NCBI GenBank assembly: GCA_025201375.1 | Contig: JAIWZP010000039.1 | Coordinates: forward strand, 235,138 to 299,137 | Reading direction: 5' to 3' | From: Gongronella butleri | Lineage: Eukaryota; Mucoromycota; Mucoromycetes; Mucorales; Cunninghamellaceae | DNA: 64,000 nt | Part shown: in pieces, positions 11,621-25,032 of the stretch | Layout of the letters: every line of letters begins with the position of its first letter | Numbering within the stretch: the stretch's first letter is position 1 | The notes under the pieces: model-generated | The model's input: the letters and a program-made list of their open reading frames with translations, nothing else | Database searches by the model: none | Told to the model about the DNA's origin: nothing | Translations under genes and position numbers: made by a program

Positions 11621-14453
11621 ATGAAGTTCTCGCACCAGATACAGTTCAACGCTGTACCTGACTGGGCCGAGTACTACCTGCCGTAAGCACCAATTCCGCG
11701 AAATTAGCGACAAAAAGGCTATAAAAAAAGTCGGAAAGAGAGCCAATTGAAGCGCTGACGCTTTTTCTTTATCTTTTTCTTTATCTTTTTTAGGTATTCC
11801 AATCTCAAAAAGCTCATATATACCATTGAAAAGGACCAAGTGCAGTATGGTCTGGAAGATATTGAGCGTGGACCGTCTGACGAGCGAACGGCACTGATTG
11901 GCAGCCGCGACGAGGCGCACAATGCTCGGTTTACAGAGGCGCTGGACAAGGCGCTGGAGAAGATTGTCAAGTTTTACAGCAAAAAGGAGGCGGAGCTGTA
12001 TGAGGAATTGGACCGTCTTTTGATGGATTACGAGGCGCTTGATCCTTCACAAGCGCCACGACCGGCGAGCCCATTGACGCTGACATCGTCGTCGCGGCCC
12101 GAGGAGACGACATTCTTGCAACCGCAGCCGTCGACGAGCGGGTCGACGTTCCCTCGGCGCGAATTGCTCGCGGATGTGGCATCGTATGACATGCCGCCCA
12201 ACATTGTGACGCAAAATATGGCCGAGACGGACCCTGAGCAAGACGAACACATGGAAGGTGGGCATCCGCAAGCGTTTTTGGAGTTGCGCAAGCGGACGAT
12301 CAATTTGTTTGTCTTGCTTTCCGAGCTAAAGTCGTTTGTCGCGCTGAATTTGACGGCGTATTCCAAGATTTTGAAGAAATACGACAAGATCACCGGCAGC
12401 AATCTGAAGCGGTATTATTTGGCGACGTTTGTGCAGCAAGCGTATCCGTTCAAGACGGCGACAAAGACGCGACTGAACGAGCGGATCCAAGAAACCGAAA
12501 GGGGCTATGCGCTTTTGACGACACAGGGCCAATTGGACCAAGCGATTGACGAGCTCAAGACGCATCTGCGTGAACATATTGTGTGGGAGCGCAACACGGT
12601 CTGGCGCGACATGGTTGGGCAGGAACGCAAGATCCAGAGCGTCGGGGTCAGTGAGATCAAGCCATTGGTGCTCCGCACGCCTTGTGGCGCCTTTGTCTTT
12701 GATCGTGATCAATTGACCTCTGGCCTATTCCTCCTGGCCTCCGTCTTGATCTTTTACTCGCTGCTGCACCTCAATCTGTTTGATCATGTGGAACAGAATC
12801 GCTGCTTTGCTATTTTGGTCTTTGCCTCACTCTTGTGGGCCGGCGAGGTAACGTCCATCATGCATGATGACACACATCAAACAATAACAAAAAAGGGGGA
12901 GGAGGAGGAAAAACAGAGCGCCCACGGGCCGTGTGTTCCGTGTGATTCTTTTCCAATGCCCAAATCTCATCTTTTTTTTTTTTTTGAACTTTTAGGTGAT
13001 GCCCCTGTTTGTCACGGCGCTACTCGTGCCCTTTTTGGTGATCACGCTGCGCGTGATGCGTTCGGATGACGGCACGCGTCTATCTGCGCCCGACGCGACG
13101 AAACGCGTGTTTTCGGCCATGTTTTCGCCCGTGATCATGTTGCTGCTCGGCGGGTTCGCCATTGCTGGCGCTCTCAGCAAGTTTGGCATTGCCAAATCCA
13201 TGGCCACGTTTGTGCTGTCAAAGGCCGGCACGCGGCCCAATCGTGTGTTGCTCGTCAACATGCTCGTTGCCACCATTGCTAGCATGTGGATCAGCAACGT
13301 GGCCGCGCCTGTCCTCTGCTTTTCCTTGATTCAGGTACACACCCAGAGAGATAGAGAGAGAAAAAAAAAGGAAAAACGTGGAAACATGCTTCGATGACTC
13401 ACCATCAACCATCTTTCTCTCTCTCTCTCTTTTTATTTTTTTTAGCCAATCCTGCGCACGCTGCCAGTGGACTCTCGATTTGCACCGTGCTTGATTCTGG
13501 GCATTGCGTTGGCGTCAAATTTGGGCGGGATGGCGTCACCAATCTCATCGCCCCAGAATGTGATTGCGATTCAAAACATGTCGCCGCCGCCATCATGGCT
13601 CCAATGGTTCCTTGTGTCGATCCCGCTGTGCTTGGTGGGCAATGGGTTGATTTGGCTGTTTTTGCTGTGGAGCTACGCGCCCGAGAAGCAGACGACGCAT
13701 ATCCACCCGATCCGCGCGTCGCCTGAGCCGGTCAATTGGACGCAAGTCTACATTTGCGTGGTGACCGTCGTGACCATTGCGCTGTGGTGCCTGGCGCACA
13801 CGTACGAGGACATTTTTGGCGACATGGGCGTCATTGCGCTTCTGCCGCTCATTGCGTTCTTCGGCACGGGGCTGCTGACAAAGGACGACTTTAACAACTT
13901 TTTGTGGAATGTCATCATGCTCGCCATGGGCGGCATCGCCTTGGGCAAGGCTGTCGAGAGCTCGGGCCTCTTGCACACCATTGCAGAGCATATCGAACAC
14001 TTTGTCGAGGGCTATTCCGCTTTCAAGGTGCTTTTGGTCTTTAGCTTCCTCGTGCTTGTCATTGCCACTTTTATCAGCCACACCGTCGCCGCCCTCATCA
14101 TCCTCCCCATCGTCGCCGAGGTCGGCAATCGCATGGACGTCCCCCAGGCCAATCTGCTTGTCTTGGTAAAAAGCTCAAAAAAAAAAAATAATGGGGAAAA
14201 AAGCACGTTTTCTGATCTTTTTTTTTTTTCTTCCTTTTAATGCTAAAAGGGAGCCGCATTCGTCTGCTCGTGCGCCATGGGCCTCGCCGTGTCCGGGTTC
14301 CCCAACATGAATGCCATTGCCCAGGAAAACGAGCTGGGCAAGCCGTACCTCAGCAGCAAGGACTTTATCCGCAATGGCATTCCGTCCAGCATCATGGCCA
14401 CGGCCTGCGTCACCACCATTGGCTACTTGCTGATGCGTCTCGTCGGTTTTTAA
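11621..14453 (+). CDS. SPX-domain SLC13-type phosphate transporter (PHO87/PHO90/PHO91-like)
   Basis: Five exons (11621-11682, 11794-12847, 12996-13334, 13446-14165, 14250-14453) join in frame to 792 residues. The protein begins MKFSHQIQFNAVPDWAEYYLPYSNLKKLIY, the hallmark SPX start with a lysine-rich helix that binds inositol pyrophosphates. SPX continues to about residue 290. The rest is a membrane domain of the SLC13/CitMHS permease type, with conserved stretches such as 'SNVAAPVL', 'NLGGMASPISSPQN' and a C-terminal 'GLAVSGFPNMNAI'. It should import phosphate at the plasma membrane (PHO87/90) or export it from the vacuole (PHO91). The sequence alone does not separate the three, so no symbol is given. 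Length is slightly below yeast members (about 880-920). Confidence 0.92.
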
Positions 14454-15935
14454 GGAAATACCCCCTCTCAATTCTTTTTGACTCTTAATCAATAGTCGTG
14501 TTTTTACAAATTTTTAGACATGCACGGCTATTGTGACTTTTTTTTTTATCTATTTTCAATTCATCTTCATGCAATACAAATCCTCCCCCTTTTTTTTCTG
14601 TCATTGACACACACACACCTGTGCATCACGTGCCAAGGCTGCACAAAAGACGCGTCTAGACGCGTCCAAATACAAAATTGGGCGCTTTGGAGCCATTGGA
14701 GAGAGCGGGGGCGCAGCCTTGTAACGATTGAACCTGTGATCGACGCGCGGATGGGAGGGAGGGAAAAAAAAGGGGGGAGTCAACCATCACATGTGCACGC
14801 GATTTCTCTCGATGGTGGCGTCGCTTAGTTTTGAAGGTTGCCGATTTGCCTGGGAGCCGATTTGCCCTGTTTTTCCTTTTTCTTATTTTTTTTTTTTTTT
14901 TTTTTGCTCAGCGCGCGCCCGGCTGTTTCACGGGCCCCCCACGGTTCAATGTGCACGGGCCGCATTCAATCCATTGCTATTGGACAAGCCTTGAGCAGAA
15001 CATTGGCCTGGTCTTTGGTGCAAAACGCGAAAAAATCACGAGAAAACAAGCAAAGCGAGCGACGTGGTCGATTTTGTGACAAGAGAGAGGGTGTGATTGC
15101 CAACGCGCGCACAACCCGCCACGTTGACGTGTCGTGCCAAATGAGGTGCTTGGGTGGTGCGCGCCACCATGGCAGCCAATCACAAAAATGTCGCATTTTT
15201 GTGATCTCCCCATGGTTCATGGGCCATGGGCGGAGCCTCCGTCTACAGGATTGTGCGACACAAACCTTGACCAACCTTGTTTTTTTTTTATTCCGCGACC
15301 AAATTGGTTGTTTTTGGTTGTTTGATGCCAACATGTGCCTTTTTGCTTTTGCGCCGCTCCATGGCTCATTTCTACGGGATGATGGCCAATTCCACGCGTT
15401 ATCGTCTCCCGAAAGGCAAGCAGTGAGACATGGCCACCGGCAAAAGAGCCCAATGGGGCTTGACAAATGCTGAAATTTTTGCTCTTTTTTACGATTTGTG
15501 GGCGGCGAGGACCAATGGGCGGCCGTGTGGTCTCTTTTTGCTGGTTTTCTACGACTTGCTTTGTCTCTGCCGTTGACGTCAGGTTTGATCGATCGAGCAA
15601 AAGGGCAAGCATTGAGGAAAGGGGACTTTTATCAGATGACAGGGGCTTTTCGCACGAACACACCGAGGCGCCACGTCGCAAAAGGTCGCCGTGAATGATC
15701 ATCCGAGTGGGGGCAGGGTCATTGAGAAGGAATTGATGCAAAAACCAAGGCAAAAGCTCAGCCTGTTTCTAGCCGTTACGTAAAAACACGAGCCGTGTGG
15801 ACTTGCTGCTTGGATATAAGATGCGCCGCGTTTCCCGCCCGTCCCTACCCTTCGTGCATAAAAAAAATAAAATAAAACCATTAGTCTGTGTGGCCCGACA
15901 TCCCCTTTTTTGATATTGTGGCTGTCGTCCATGCA

Positions 15936-16009
<74 letters not shown>

Positions 16010-16509
16010 CCTGCGGATCGACAAATATGGCTTTCCATCATTCTTGGCTTGTTTGATTGTGCAACGCCGAATTGGCCAACATAAAAAAAAGAGCAAAAAC
16101 ACACACATGCGCGCCAGTGTGGATGTCATGAGTTCATCGCTTTTTGCCCATCCAAACAAAATCACACCCCCTCATCGACGTCATTACCTGATTTTTTTAA
16201 ATGTTTCCACGAGTGTGCGCGTATCACTTGCTTTTTTATCCCAGAGCAAGAGTTCGTGTTGCTAGAAAAATGGACCATTCTAAAGGCATCCAGCGGCCCA
16301 AAAAAGCTCGATTTTAGCGGAAAACGACCTCTCAAAGAGAGGGTGACTTGTTTTTAATTCAAAAAACTATATACAAAATCATACGGATTGGAAGGGGACG
16401 GGGAGGGGGACGGATTAGACAATAATACGGGGGTTGGGAGGAACGGGGACTGTACAAATGAGAAGAAAAAAAAAGGAACGGAAAGGGCCTTTTACAGCTT
16501 TGCAATGGC
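14454..16509. other. Intergenic region between convergent genes, with a T71 tract
   Basis: No gene is supported. Open frames such as the one at 14838-15473 lack family resemblance and run through low-complexity sequence. The main feature is an uninterrupted run of about 71 T at 15939-16009. Confidence 0.5.
15939..16009. repeat. Poly(T) tract, about 71 bases
   Basis: It is the longest homopolymer in the window. No retroelement body or target-site duplication is visible beside it, so a poly(A) tail of an inserted retrocopy is not shown. Its length in the assembly may be inexact. Confidence 0.9.
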
Positions 16510-18004
16510 TTAGTAGAGTGCGTGCTGAGGGGCCATGGTCTCGATTTCCTCGTCATCGGATGCCGAGTAGATGCTTGACGCGGTGGACGAGGGACAGGCG
16601 GACGACGACGAGGCGGGGAAGCCTGCAAAGGGGTCCATGAATTGGTCACCGACGCGGAAATCGCCTGGGTGGACGAGGCAGCCTGGGCAAGTGCATGTAT
16701 TGCCGCAATAGCAAGTGACGATGCGTGTGCGCAATTGATCTTGCAATGGGTGATGCGTCGTGGCGGAAAGCGGGGCAATGGTAATGATAACCGACTCGCC
16801 CATACCAACTTGGCCATTTTGGCACATGGAAGCCGACGACTCGAGCATGGTGCCGCAGCAACCCGATTGTTGTTGTTGTTGTTGTTGCTGAGGTTGCTGA
16901 GGCTGCTGAGGCTGCTGAGGTTGTTGGGCAGGTGCCATGGAACTCGAGGCCGCGTACATTGGGCTGCTTGTATTGTTCGAAAGGAGCATTGCATTGACCT
17001 GGGCGGTGTCGATGGCCAAGGGAGTCTGTTGTTGCTGGTCAAACGAAGGCGACGATGTGCCATCGATGATCATGGCATCCAGTGCGGCGGCAGCGGCCGA
17101 AGGACCATACAACGAGGCCGGCGAGGCCATTTCTACGCCATCCATCTTGAAATCTGCATCTTCCAACTTGAATTCCTGGTCAATGGGTCGAAAGACATTG
17201 TCGAGAATCGCAGACAAGTCGGCTTCCTCGGTGGGCGGCGCGACAGCAAGAGCCGAGGACGATGGAAGGTCCAGGATGGACATGAGGGTGTCATCGGCAT
17301 GCTTTTCGACCGCCATGAAGCCATTGGCGGCGACCGTGGGCGATGCCGACGACGACGACGACGATGTGGTGTTGGAAGACGACGTAGAAGGCGCCAGTGC
17401 ATGGTGCTGGACAGCAGAAGGATGCGGCGATGCCGGGCGCTTCGTCTTTGTCGTGGATTTCTTGCGTGGTGGGCGTGGTTGGCCATCAAGAAAACGCTGC
17501 GTACTGGATTTATGGAAAATCAGGCCCAAATTGCCTTGATCGTCGTTTGGTTCTGGGAACAGGTTGGACTCGGGCGGCTGCGTGATGACGGCCCATGAAT
17601 ACGACGATGGCGGCGTCATCACCTTTGGCGGACCAACCTTGGCGCCATGGTGCTCATGCGAAGCATCTGAGCAGCTGCAGGATGCATCCTTGTCTTGCTC
17701 TTCCATTTGATGCAGCCACACGGGCATCTGCTCCTTGTTCGACTTGTGCGTGCAGGAACATTTTGCGTGCACTTGCTTTGTCTTGCGCAAATCACGACAC
17801 ACAGTGCATTGGCTGATGGGACGGCCCTTTTTGCGGATCTCAAACAATGGACGATCCACATGGTTGCAGTTGGACGAACGATGACCCTGAAAAAGACACT
17901 TTCCAATGAGCAAATGGCAAATGGATCGAAATTTTTTTTTTATCTTTTTTTTTCCTTACCTTGATGCACGTCGCACATGCATATTTGATGCCTTTGAACA
18001 ACAT
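16510..18004 (-). CDS. Copper-fist transcription factor (MAC1/CUF1/GRISEA-like)
   Basis: Two exons (17960-18004 and 16510-17886) encode 473 residues. The copper-fist domain spans residues 1-40: MLFKGIKYACATC, then GHRSSNCNH, giving the C-x2-C-x8-C-x-H zinc site, followed by the minor-groove motif KKGRP. The intron falls exactly after residue 15, inside the zinc site. A second Cys cluster follows (CTVCR; CSC at about 52-54). Near the C-terminus is a CYCGNTCTCPGC motif, the Cys-rich copper-sensing type seen in MAC1/CUF1 regulators that activate copper-uptake genes when copper is low. The middle is Gln/Ser-rich. Family is certain; whether it activates uptake or detoxification is inferred from the C-terminal cluster. 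Confidence 0.93.
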
Positions 18005-18466
18005 GATGGAGGATTTCAAACAACGGGGAGTGATAAAATAAAGAGAAAAGGGGGAGGGAGAGAGGGGTGGAAGGGGAGGATTTCAAGACAAAGGGGCGGG
18101 TGGGTGGACAGAGAGAAATTGGGTGCTAGTAAAACGAAATCAGATAGCGGCTTGGGCCAACAAGAAGAATAACAGAGTCGATTGCGAGTTTGAAACGAAC
18201 AGATTAAACATACCAAGGTGGAGGGGGGAAAAGGGCTAAAGCAAAAAGGTATTATACACAAAAAGGGGGGAAAAAAAGTGAAAAGAAAGAGAAAAAGAGA
18301 AAAAAAAAAAAAGGGGAGGGGCGGGAGAAGGGAATTATTATTTACAGCGAATGGAAGAGAGATCAACCCACAAATCAAAAAAAAGGGAATAAAAGAGTGG
18401 AAAAAGGGAAAAAGGGCAAAGCAAGGATGGGTCTTTTTTATATGAGGTCCGCCAAAGGCACGGCGA

Positions 18467-18502
<36 letters not shown>

Positions 18503-21500
18503 AAAAATCAAAAATCTCCCTTGGCCTTTTGCATATCCAGCGAGAAAAAAAAAAATAAATTTTCTGTGATGAACCCTAAATAAAAAAAAGGGGGAGACAG
18601 AGGGACAAAGTTGCTGGGTGGCCATGTTCGAGGGCAAAAATCGCTCAACTGTCGATGCAATGGCGATTTCAGCGCAGCAGTCCCAAGCCCGCTCGCTGGT
18701 GTTGTGTGCGTGTGTGTGCGCGCGTGTGTGCGCCCAGCACTGGGAGCGACAACTCGGGGCCCTCGACCACATCTCACCTAACCTAGGAGAAATATCATGT
18801 GCTCCCTCCTTTTTTTTTTTATTTTTAAAAAAAAGCCTGCTTGGGGCTCCCTTCCCCTCGCCCCTCCAGCTCTCGCCTCCTGCCGCTTTGAAATAAGTCG
18901 TTGGATTTTTTTTATATTGTTGGCCGTGTCTCTTTTTTTTTTTTTCCCTGTGTCTGTTTCTATTTTTTTTGTCGTCTCCTCACATTTCACACGCACAAGC
19001 ACGCCAACCCCCATGATGTGCGCCGCGCGCGCGCCCATCCCCCATGGCTTGAGCCAGCCGCGTCGCGCGCGGCACAACCAGGCCCATAAAATGTCACTGT
19101 GTCACCACAACGTCGTCCCGTTGACTCAAACCCTTTATTTTGTGCTTTTTGGCCAGGCTCTATCCTGTTTTGGCATTTTTTGGATGATTTACACAAATGA
19201 CGTCGTGGGGGACGCGGCCACTGGCAGCCAATTGCCAAGCTTGTTTCACTCTTTTGCAATTTTTTTTTTGGGTTGGAGCGGCGCCAAATTCCCAATATTT
19301 TTTTTTCTTTTGCCAAAGGATCGACCACATTGATTTCAGCGGCGATTTGACCGAGAGCCATGCAATGGCATTAATGGCGCGTGGCACAACCCGCAACAGC
19401 TTTCTCCAAGACATGAGGCTGTCGATCCAACCCTTTTTTTTTTTTTTTCAAAATGGCAGAAATCAAAGATTTTCATGAGATGGTCACTTTTCTCCCCCGG
19501 GTTCACGGCCAGCCACGCTTTCCCCTCCCCCAAATGAATCCTTTTGGAAGTTTCTTTGAAGAAGATGAAATAAAAAAATTCATCCCAACCTCCGATTGCT
19601 TCCCACAATTCAAAAGTCAGGCGCTGCTTATTGCATCTGGGTTGGCTTGGCACGGCGCCATTTCCGCTCAAATTCAAACCCTGGGCGATTGCTGGCCTTG
19701 TGCTCGTGACAATGACATTAACATTCGCCGCGACCCACGCGTCATACCCAAAGAACAACAAAAAAAAGAGAAGATTCGCTGACGATGGAAAAAGCCCTTA
19801 CAGCTCATGGCCATTGTCGGATAGTAGCTTCCCTATAATCTTTCTGTTATCGTTCCAAAAAGAAAAAAAAATGAAAAAAATGGATGCTTTGTTGGGCTTT
19901 TTCTGCATCACGCTCAAAAATTGAACAAATGAAGCAAAAAACGCGCATGCCCTCTGCCAATCGTGGTCGCCAAAAGTCCCCGCAAAGGTGGCCTGCTCGA
20001 TGCACGTTGCAGTGACACGTTCAGCATGACGGTCAAGCCAAGCCACGACACCCCGACGCGTCAAAGTTGCTAATTTTATACACAAAAGGAGGGTTTCATG
20101 CATCTTCCGCGCGGCCCAATGGCTCGGAATGACTTACCCATCAAATGCGTGCCTCGGTGTGGCCCTAGTCAAGCCAACACATGGCGTGAAAAGCTCTTTT
20201 GATGTGGACGCGTTTCTCTTTTTTACATCTTTCGTGATCGTTTTTCGTGATGCGACCGCGTTGAGCATCTTTCCACTTGTATTTTTTTTTACCATTTGGT
20301 CCATGCCGAGTCGAGAGCATGGGTGTGGGCGCGTTTTCAGGGCACGGGTATGATCCGCTTGCAAATTGGCTTCATAAAAGACCCGTTTCGGCTTTCCAAG
20401 CGGCGCCACGGTCTTTTGAAAGCTCATGCATGGTCCCTGAAGGCATTAAGCACCAATTGCAGAAAATTTTTCCCTTCCGAACAGGCCCTTGCGTGGGTGT
20501 TTGCCATGTGTACGTCGCGAGAAAATCGCAATGGATCAAATCCGCCATTTTTTGCAGGGGTGCATCCAGGACCCTGAAAATGACAAAACCAAGGTGCTCC
20601 AATTGCTTTGCCATTTTGACCCGTGCCGGAGCACAGCACGAGACGAGCAATCAGGGTCTCAGCGACAGGGGTTGACTTGATCGTTCAGTCGTAAACCGCA
20701 AAAGATTGAAAAAAACATCTTATTTTCGCCCCAAGACCAACTTTGTGAAAAACGCATCCAGTACCCCCAAACCGGTCCCGGCAGCTAGAGAACGATGAAA
20801 CGCGTCTTTTGCTCAATGTCGCATGAAGAGGTTCATGGCAGCGTGTCGAGAATTTCTCGCCACCGTCTGAGCCAAGTTTCCAAGTTGAAACCGTGGTGGT
20901 ACGCGCCACAGGCAAGGTCGATGCTCCCTAGGCTGGTGTCTTTTATGCACGTTTGACATGGCTACGCGATGGACGTGTCGGCACGGCTTCATCGCGCGTT
21001 CTCACCGTTTACAATGTGTTTGAAATAAAACCTTCCAAGGCGCGTGGCTGCGGATTGGGCTAGTTGACCTTGGTCCTTTTTGTCACACTTGGCGCTCTTT
21101 TCGATCGGGTCTACATCGTGGGCAAGTTTGGTGGAAATCCGTGGACCTGGATTTCGGATGTCGCGACGCGCCCTCATTTTCGCGAATTTTGGCCGTGCGC
21201 GTCCATCTCGCCAAAATCCGCGCTTTCAGCCGCGAAACTAGGCTCATTTGACGCTTCTCGTCTCGCACTTTTTGATGAACGTGGTTTTGGACCACGCGAA
21301 GTCTGGGGATGGCATGCAATCGACGAAAAAGAGGTTTTACAGCAAGTGTCACACATACATGGCAAGATTGCCTGACGACGACGCGTCAGAGAGCATCCTA
21401 GAGCATGGCGCGGAAGGGCGGGCGCTGGAAAAAAAGGCATTGAAACGTTGCCAGAGGAGGAGACCACCCACTCGTTTTGCATCGATTGTTTTTTTTATCT

Positions 21501-21669
21501 GCAATTTCTGTATTTTATTAAAGGGAATGAGTTGCGTGTTCGAGAAGAGCATGGTTATGTGTGGAGGAGGCAAATGCACACCGATGAATCAAGGAGAAGG
21601 GGAGATGTAATGGGGGGTTGGCGAAGATGGGGTCTAAATTGAGGCAAACGAGGGGTACAGTAGTATGGT
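18005..21669. other. Long intergenic region without a supported gene
   Basis: About 3.7 kb between two genes on the minus strand. It includes a T run of about 30 at 18471-18500, purine-rich blocks at 18040-18420 and an alternating GT/GC stretch near 18700-18730. Several open frames of 80-140 codons exist on both strands but none shows a domain, splice pattern or poly(A) context I would defend. No RNA gene was recognised. Confidence 0.45.
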
Positions 21670-22806
21670 TCACATTGACATCTTTTCGCGGCTGGCGAGC
21701 TTGTCTTCTGACCAGTCCATTGTCTCTAATTCCTGCTGTACAACCTGATGTTGGCGGTGCAAGCGCTCCATGGTGGTCTGTTCCGGGAGGTCGCAATACG
21801 CTAAAACACGAAAATAAAAAAAAAGCCGGTTGGAGACCCATTGAGCTGACTTGGCCGGCAGGATGGACGCGTCGTTTTTGTTTCATTTTTTACCTAGGAC
21901 GACGCGATTGACCTCGTCTGCGAGCTTTCGTCTGCGGTCTTGTGAGAGTAGATGGGCCTGATTTGACTTTTCGGGGTCATTGTAGGCGATGAGTGAGGCG
22001 ACCTCTGTGATCATTTCCTGGTAATCCTTGTGGATGGGTTTGAGGTGCTGGCGCGCGTACTGGATGGCGTCGACCTCGCTTGCAGACCGCACAATTTCGA
22101 TGAATTGCTGGCACCGCAGCTTAAACATCACTTTGCATGCACGCGCCTTGTCGGACCCTGGCGCGTGATTGTGGTCCGTGTCTTCTAAAATGCCAGAAAA
22201 TCGCAGCCGGATCAGGTCAAATGCCTTTGGTATGTCGCCTCGATAGATCGCATCGTACAAGTCTTTTAAAAGAAAAAAAAAAAAAAGGGTGAATTCGCTA
22301 CTCGTGGTGGCACGATCGATCGGATGTCCCTCAATTGCCCCGCTCCCCTTTTTTTTCTCACTCTCACTCTCTCTCCATACCTTTTCGTGCATCCAACATG
22401 TGCCATGCATTGTCGGCCTTCTTGCCCAGCACTAGGACGTTTTTTTGGAAAAAAAAGAAAAAGAGAAAAAAAAGCCCGAGATAAAGCGTACGTCACGCGC
22501 GAGTGCGGCGCGGGGAGCACACCGTTTGTGCGTCTTTTTTGGTTAAGGATGCAAGGGGTCTTTTTTACCTTGGCCGTTGGTATGTGTGTCTGTTGAAATG
22601 GCATTTTGCTGATCTAAAAGGTGCCAAATACGGGGGTGAGTCATAAAAGGGTGGTGTTTGCAAGTGCCGGTTTTGCCTTGATGGTCCTGTTCGGCGGGTA
22701 ACTTGCGAGTTTCCTGCAGAAACGCGCGTGCGGTGTCCTTGTAGCAGCTGTGGACGAGGTATTCCATGATAATATCACGGCACTTTGTATTGAGTGTGGC
22801 GTCCAT
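21670..22806 (-). CDS. LisH-CTLH-CRA domain protein (RanBPM/GID8 superfamily)
   Basis: Exons 22677-22806, 22569-22613, 22381-22431, 21894-22262 and 21670-21800 join in frame to 241 residues. Residues about 5-35 form a LisH motif (IIMEYLVHSCYKDTARAFLQE). The CTLH part follows around 'ARKDLYDAIYRGDIPKAFDLI', and the CRA part runs from 'FKLRCQQFIEIVRS' through 'ASLIAYNDPEKS' to 'YCDLPEQTTMERLHRQ'. Such proteins scaffold the CTLH/GID ubiquitin ligase or Ran-binding complexes. It has no SPRY or RING domain, so it resembles GID8 or the C-terminal half of RanBPM. The first intron would use a GC donor; because it is 63 nt and stop-free, an unspliced form adding 21 residues is also possible. Confidence 0.85.
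22614..22676 (-). other. Probable GC-AG intron
   Basis: On the minus strand the boundary reads CAAG|GCAAAA and ends CTTTTAG|AT, with a TGACTCAC branch-like site upstream of the acceptor. It is in frame and stop-free, so retention cannot be excluded. Two further GC-AG introns occur in this window. Confidence 0.55.
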
Positions 22807-24123
22807 AGCTGCAAAAGCGTAAAAAGAAAGAAAAGAAAAGAACAAAAAAACAGGTACAGAGAAAACCAAAAGAGAGAAACAAAAAAAAAGGCGCCGGTCT
22901 GTTCGTCGTTTTCATGAAAAAAGAAAAATGGCACAAAGCTGCGCTTCCTCCGCCTGGCGGGGCCTCCATACCCAATCAGAGCCTTGAGCGGCTCACCTGA
23001 CACGATCACAGCCGCGCTCAGGTGTCCGGCCACGCCCTCCTCTCTCTCAAAAAGCGCCAATTCATCAAAAAAAAAAAGCAAGCGCGCTCAAAACGCGTGT
23101 CTTTATCGTTTTGTCCTAGGTGTGAATTACGTGGGGCATGGCACGTCTGCGAGAAACATTGGGATAAAAAAGGGAAGAAAGCAACACAACCAAGTGCGCG
23201 TGCAAATATATAAAAAAAAGAGGAAAACAAAGAGAAATCCGCCAAAACTTCTCAATTGAGGCGATCTTGACGCCGCGTTGCTCGGCATGTTTGCACGGTC
23301 AAAACAAGAATTGGGGCAAAGCAAGGGCTTGCTCGAGTCCATCTGGCCACGCACAATGACGGGAAGCAGGAGAGGTGCCATCAGTATGTTTTCGCATCAT
23401 CAATTGCGAACAACACGATTTTCTTTTTTTGTTCCCATGGGTGCCGACCAGATCCGGCCGGCAAGCAGCTTTTTGGCCATTCAGATAAGCACTCGTGTGG
23501 ATCCCAATGGGCAGTCCATGTGGCCACAAGTGATACGTCATCTCATGCCAGGAAAAAATAAAAAAGCACAGAATCAAGCTCGCATTCTTTTGTGTAGCCG
23601 CGCCCATGGGTTGCCCATGGTCTCGCGTGGGGCAAGCCCCGCACTCAGGCTGCGTGCCCAAAAAAAAAAAAAAAAAAAAGCAAAAAAATAGGCAATAAAT
23701 GAACGCGCTCACGCCCGCTGCTCCAGGTTTATGCCAGGCAACACAAGAGTGACATTTTGAACGCGGACGGGTAAAGCGATCATGAGCAATGAGACGCCTT
23801 CCTCCCCCATGCGTCACGAAAAAAAAATCAAAAATGCAACGGATGATCCATCGGCTCCGGCTTCCATTCTTTTGGTCTGCCCCTCTTTTTTTTCATGCGT
23901 TTTGCGTTTTTACGGCGCGTGAAAGTTAGCTCTTGTTGAATAATTTATATCATGGGCACTGTGTCACCTCCTCAATTGGATTTCACAAGCTCAAATGTTC
24001 ATTGTTTCTTTGGAACACTCTTTTTTTATTTCTCTTTTTTCTCTTTTTCTTTAATTTTTCGGCTCTGTCGGCGTCCTTGACTCCTCCCCATTCCTTTTTC
24101 AAAAAGACATAGAAAAAACGACA
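22807..24123. other. Divergent intergenic region
   Basis: It lies between the LisH protein gene (-) and the desaturase gene (+). No gene is supported; the open frame at 23278-23691 ends in a lysine run made by an A tract. Pyrimidine-rich sequence at 24010-24060 probably belongs to the desaturase promoter. Confidence 0.5.
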
Positions 24124-25032
24124 ATGGACACACGTAAAAAGCGGCGCAATGACCACATTTTTGCTTTATTCGATTGCATTTACCCTTTTTTATTTTTATT
24201 TTTTTACACAGCGATGGAAGAGCCCTATCTGATCTACATTGATGGCAAGATATACGACGTGACGGATTTTCATCACGAGCATCCAGGGGGCGCCAAGGTG
24301 TTGCTGACGCAGGTGGGCAAAGATGCATCAGGTAATTTTTACGAGGAAAAAAAAAAGGCCAATGCGAGCTTGCAGGTGCTAAAATAAGGCCTGGAAAGGA
24401 GATAATGGACGGGCTGAGGGCGGGAAGACACTGGCGCAAATTCAGGGGGACAAAAAAAAAAAAAGGAACATGACATAGCGCTGCAGTCTAATTGAACCTT
24501 CTTTTTTTTATCTTTTTATCTGTTTTTTGCAGATGTTTTCCGCGCGATGCACCCTGAATCCGCGTTTGAGACGCTTGCGAATTACTATGTTGGCGACGTT
24601 GGCGCGGCCCAAGCGATTGGGAACGAGAAGCATGCGTTTGAGGCGGAGATGCGCGCACTACGGCGATCGCTGGAAGATCGCGGGTATTTCCATGCGAATC
24701 CGTTGTATTACGTGGGCAAGGTAGCATGCACTCTGCTGCTTTTGGTGCCGTCGTGCACACTCGTCTATTATTATGGCCAAACATCGACGGTGGCCGTCGT
24801 AGCCGCTGCTCTGATCATGGGGCTCTTTTGGCAGCAGTGCGGCTGGCTCGCACATGACTTTGGCCACCACCAGGTCTTTGAAGATCGCTTTTGGAACGAT
24901 GTCTTGCTCGTCTTTCTTGGCGACCTTTGCCAGGGCTTTTCTCTGTCGTGGTAAAAAAAAAAAGAAAAAAAGAAAAAACGAAAAAAAGAAAAAAAATCGC
25001 AAATATGGAGGAATTGAGCGTTTCTCATTCAT

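Noticed and set aside
14838..15473. 211-codon open frame on the plus strand
   Set aside because: It runs through T-rich low-complexity sequence, has no family resemblance or splice support, and overlaps open frames on the other strand.
19000..21400. Several 90-140 codon open frames on both strands
   Set aside because: They overlap one another in different phases, lack domains and consistent splice sites, and none stood out in codon pattern.
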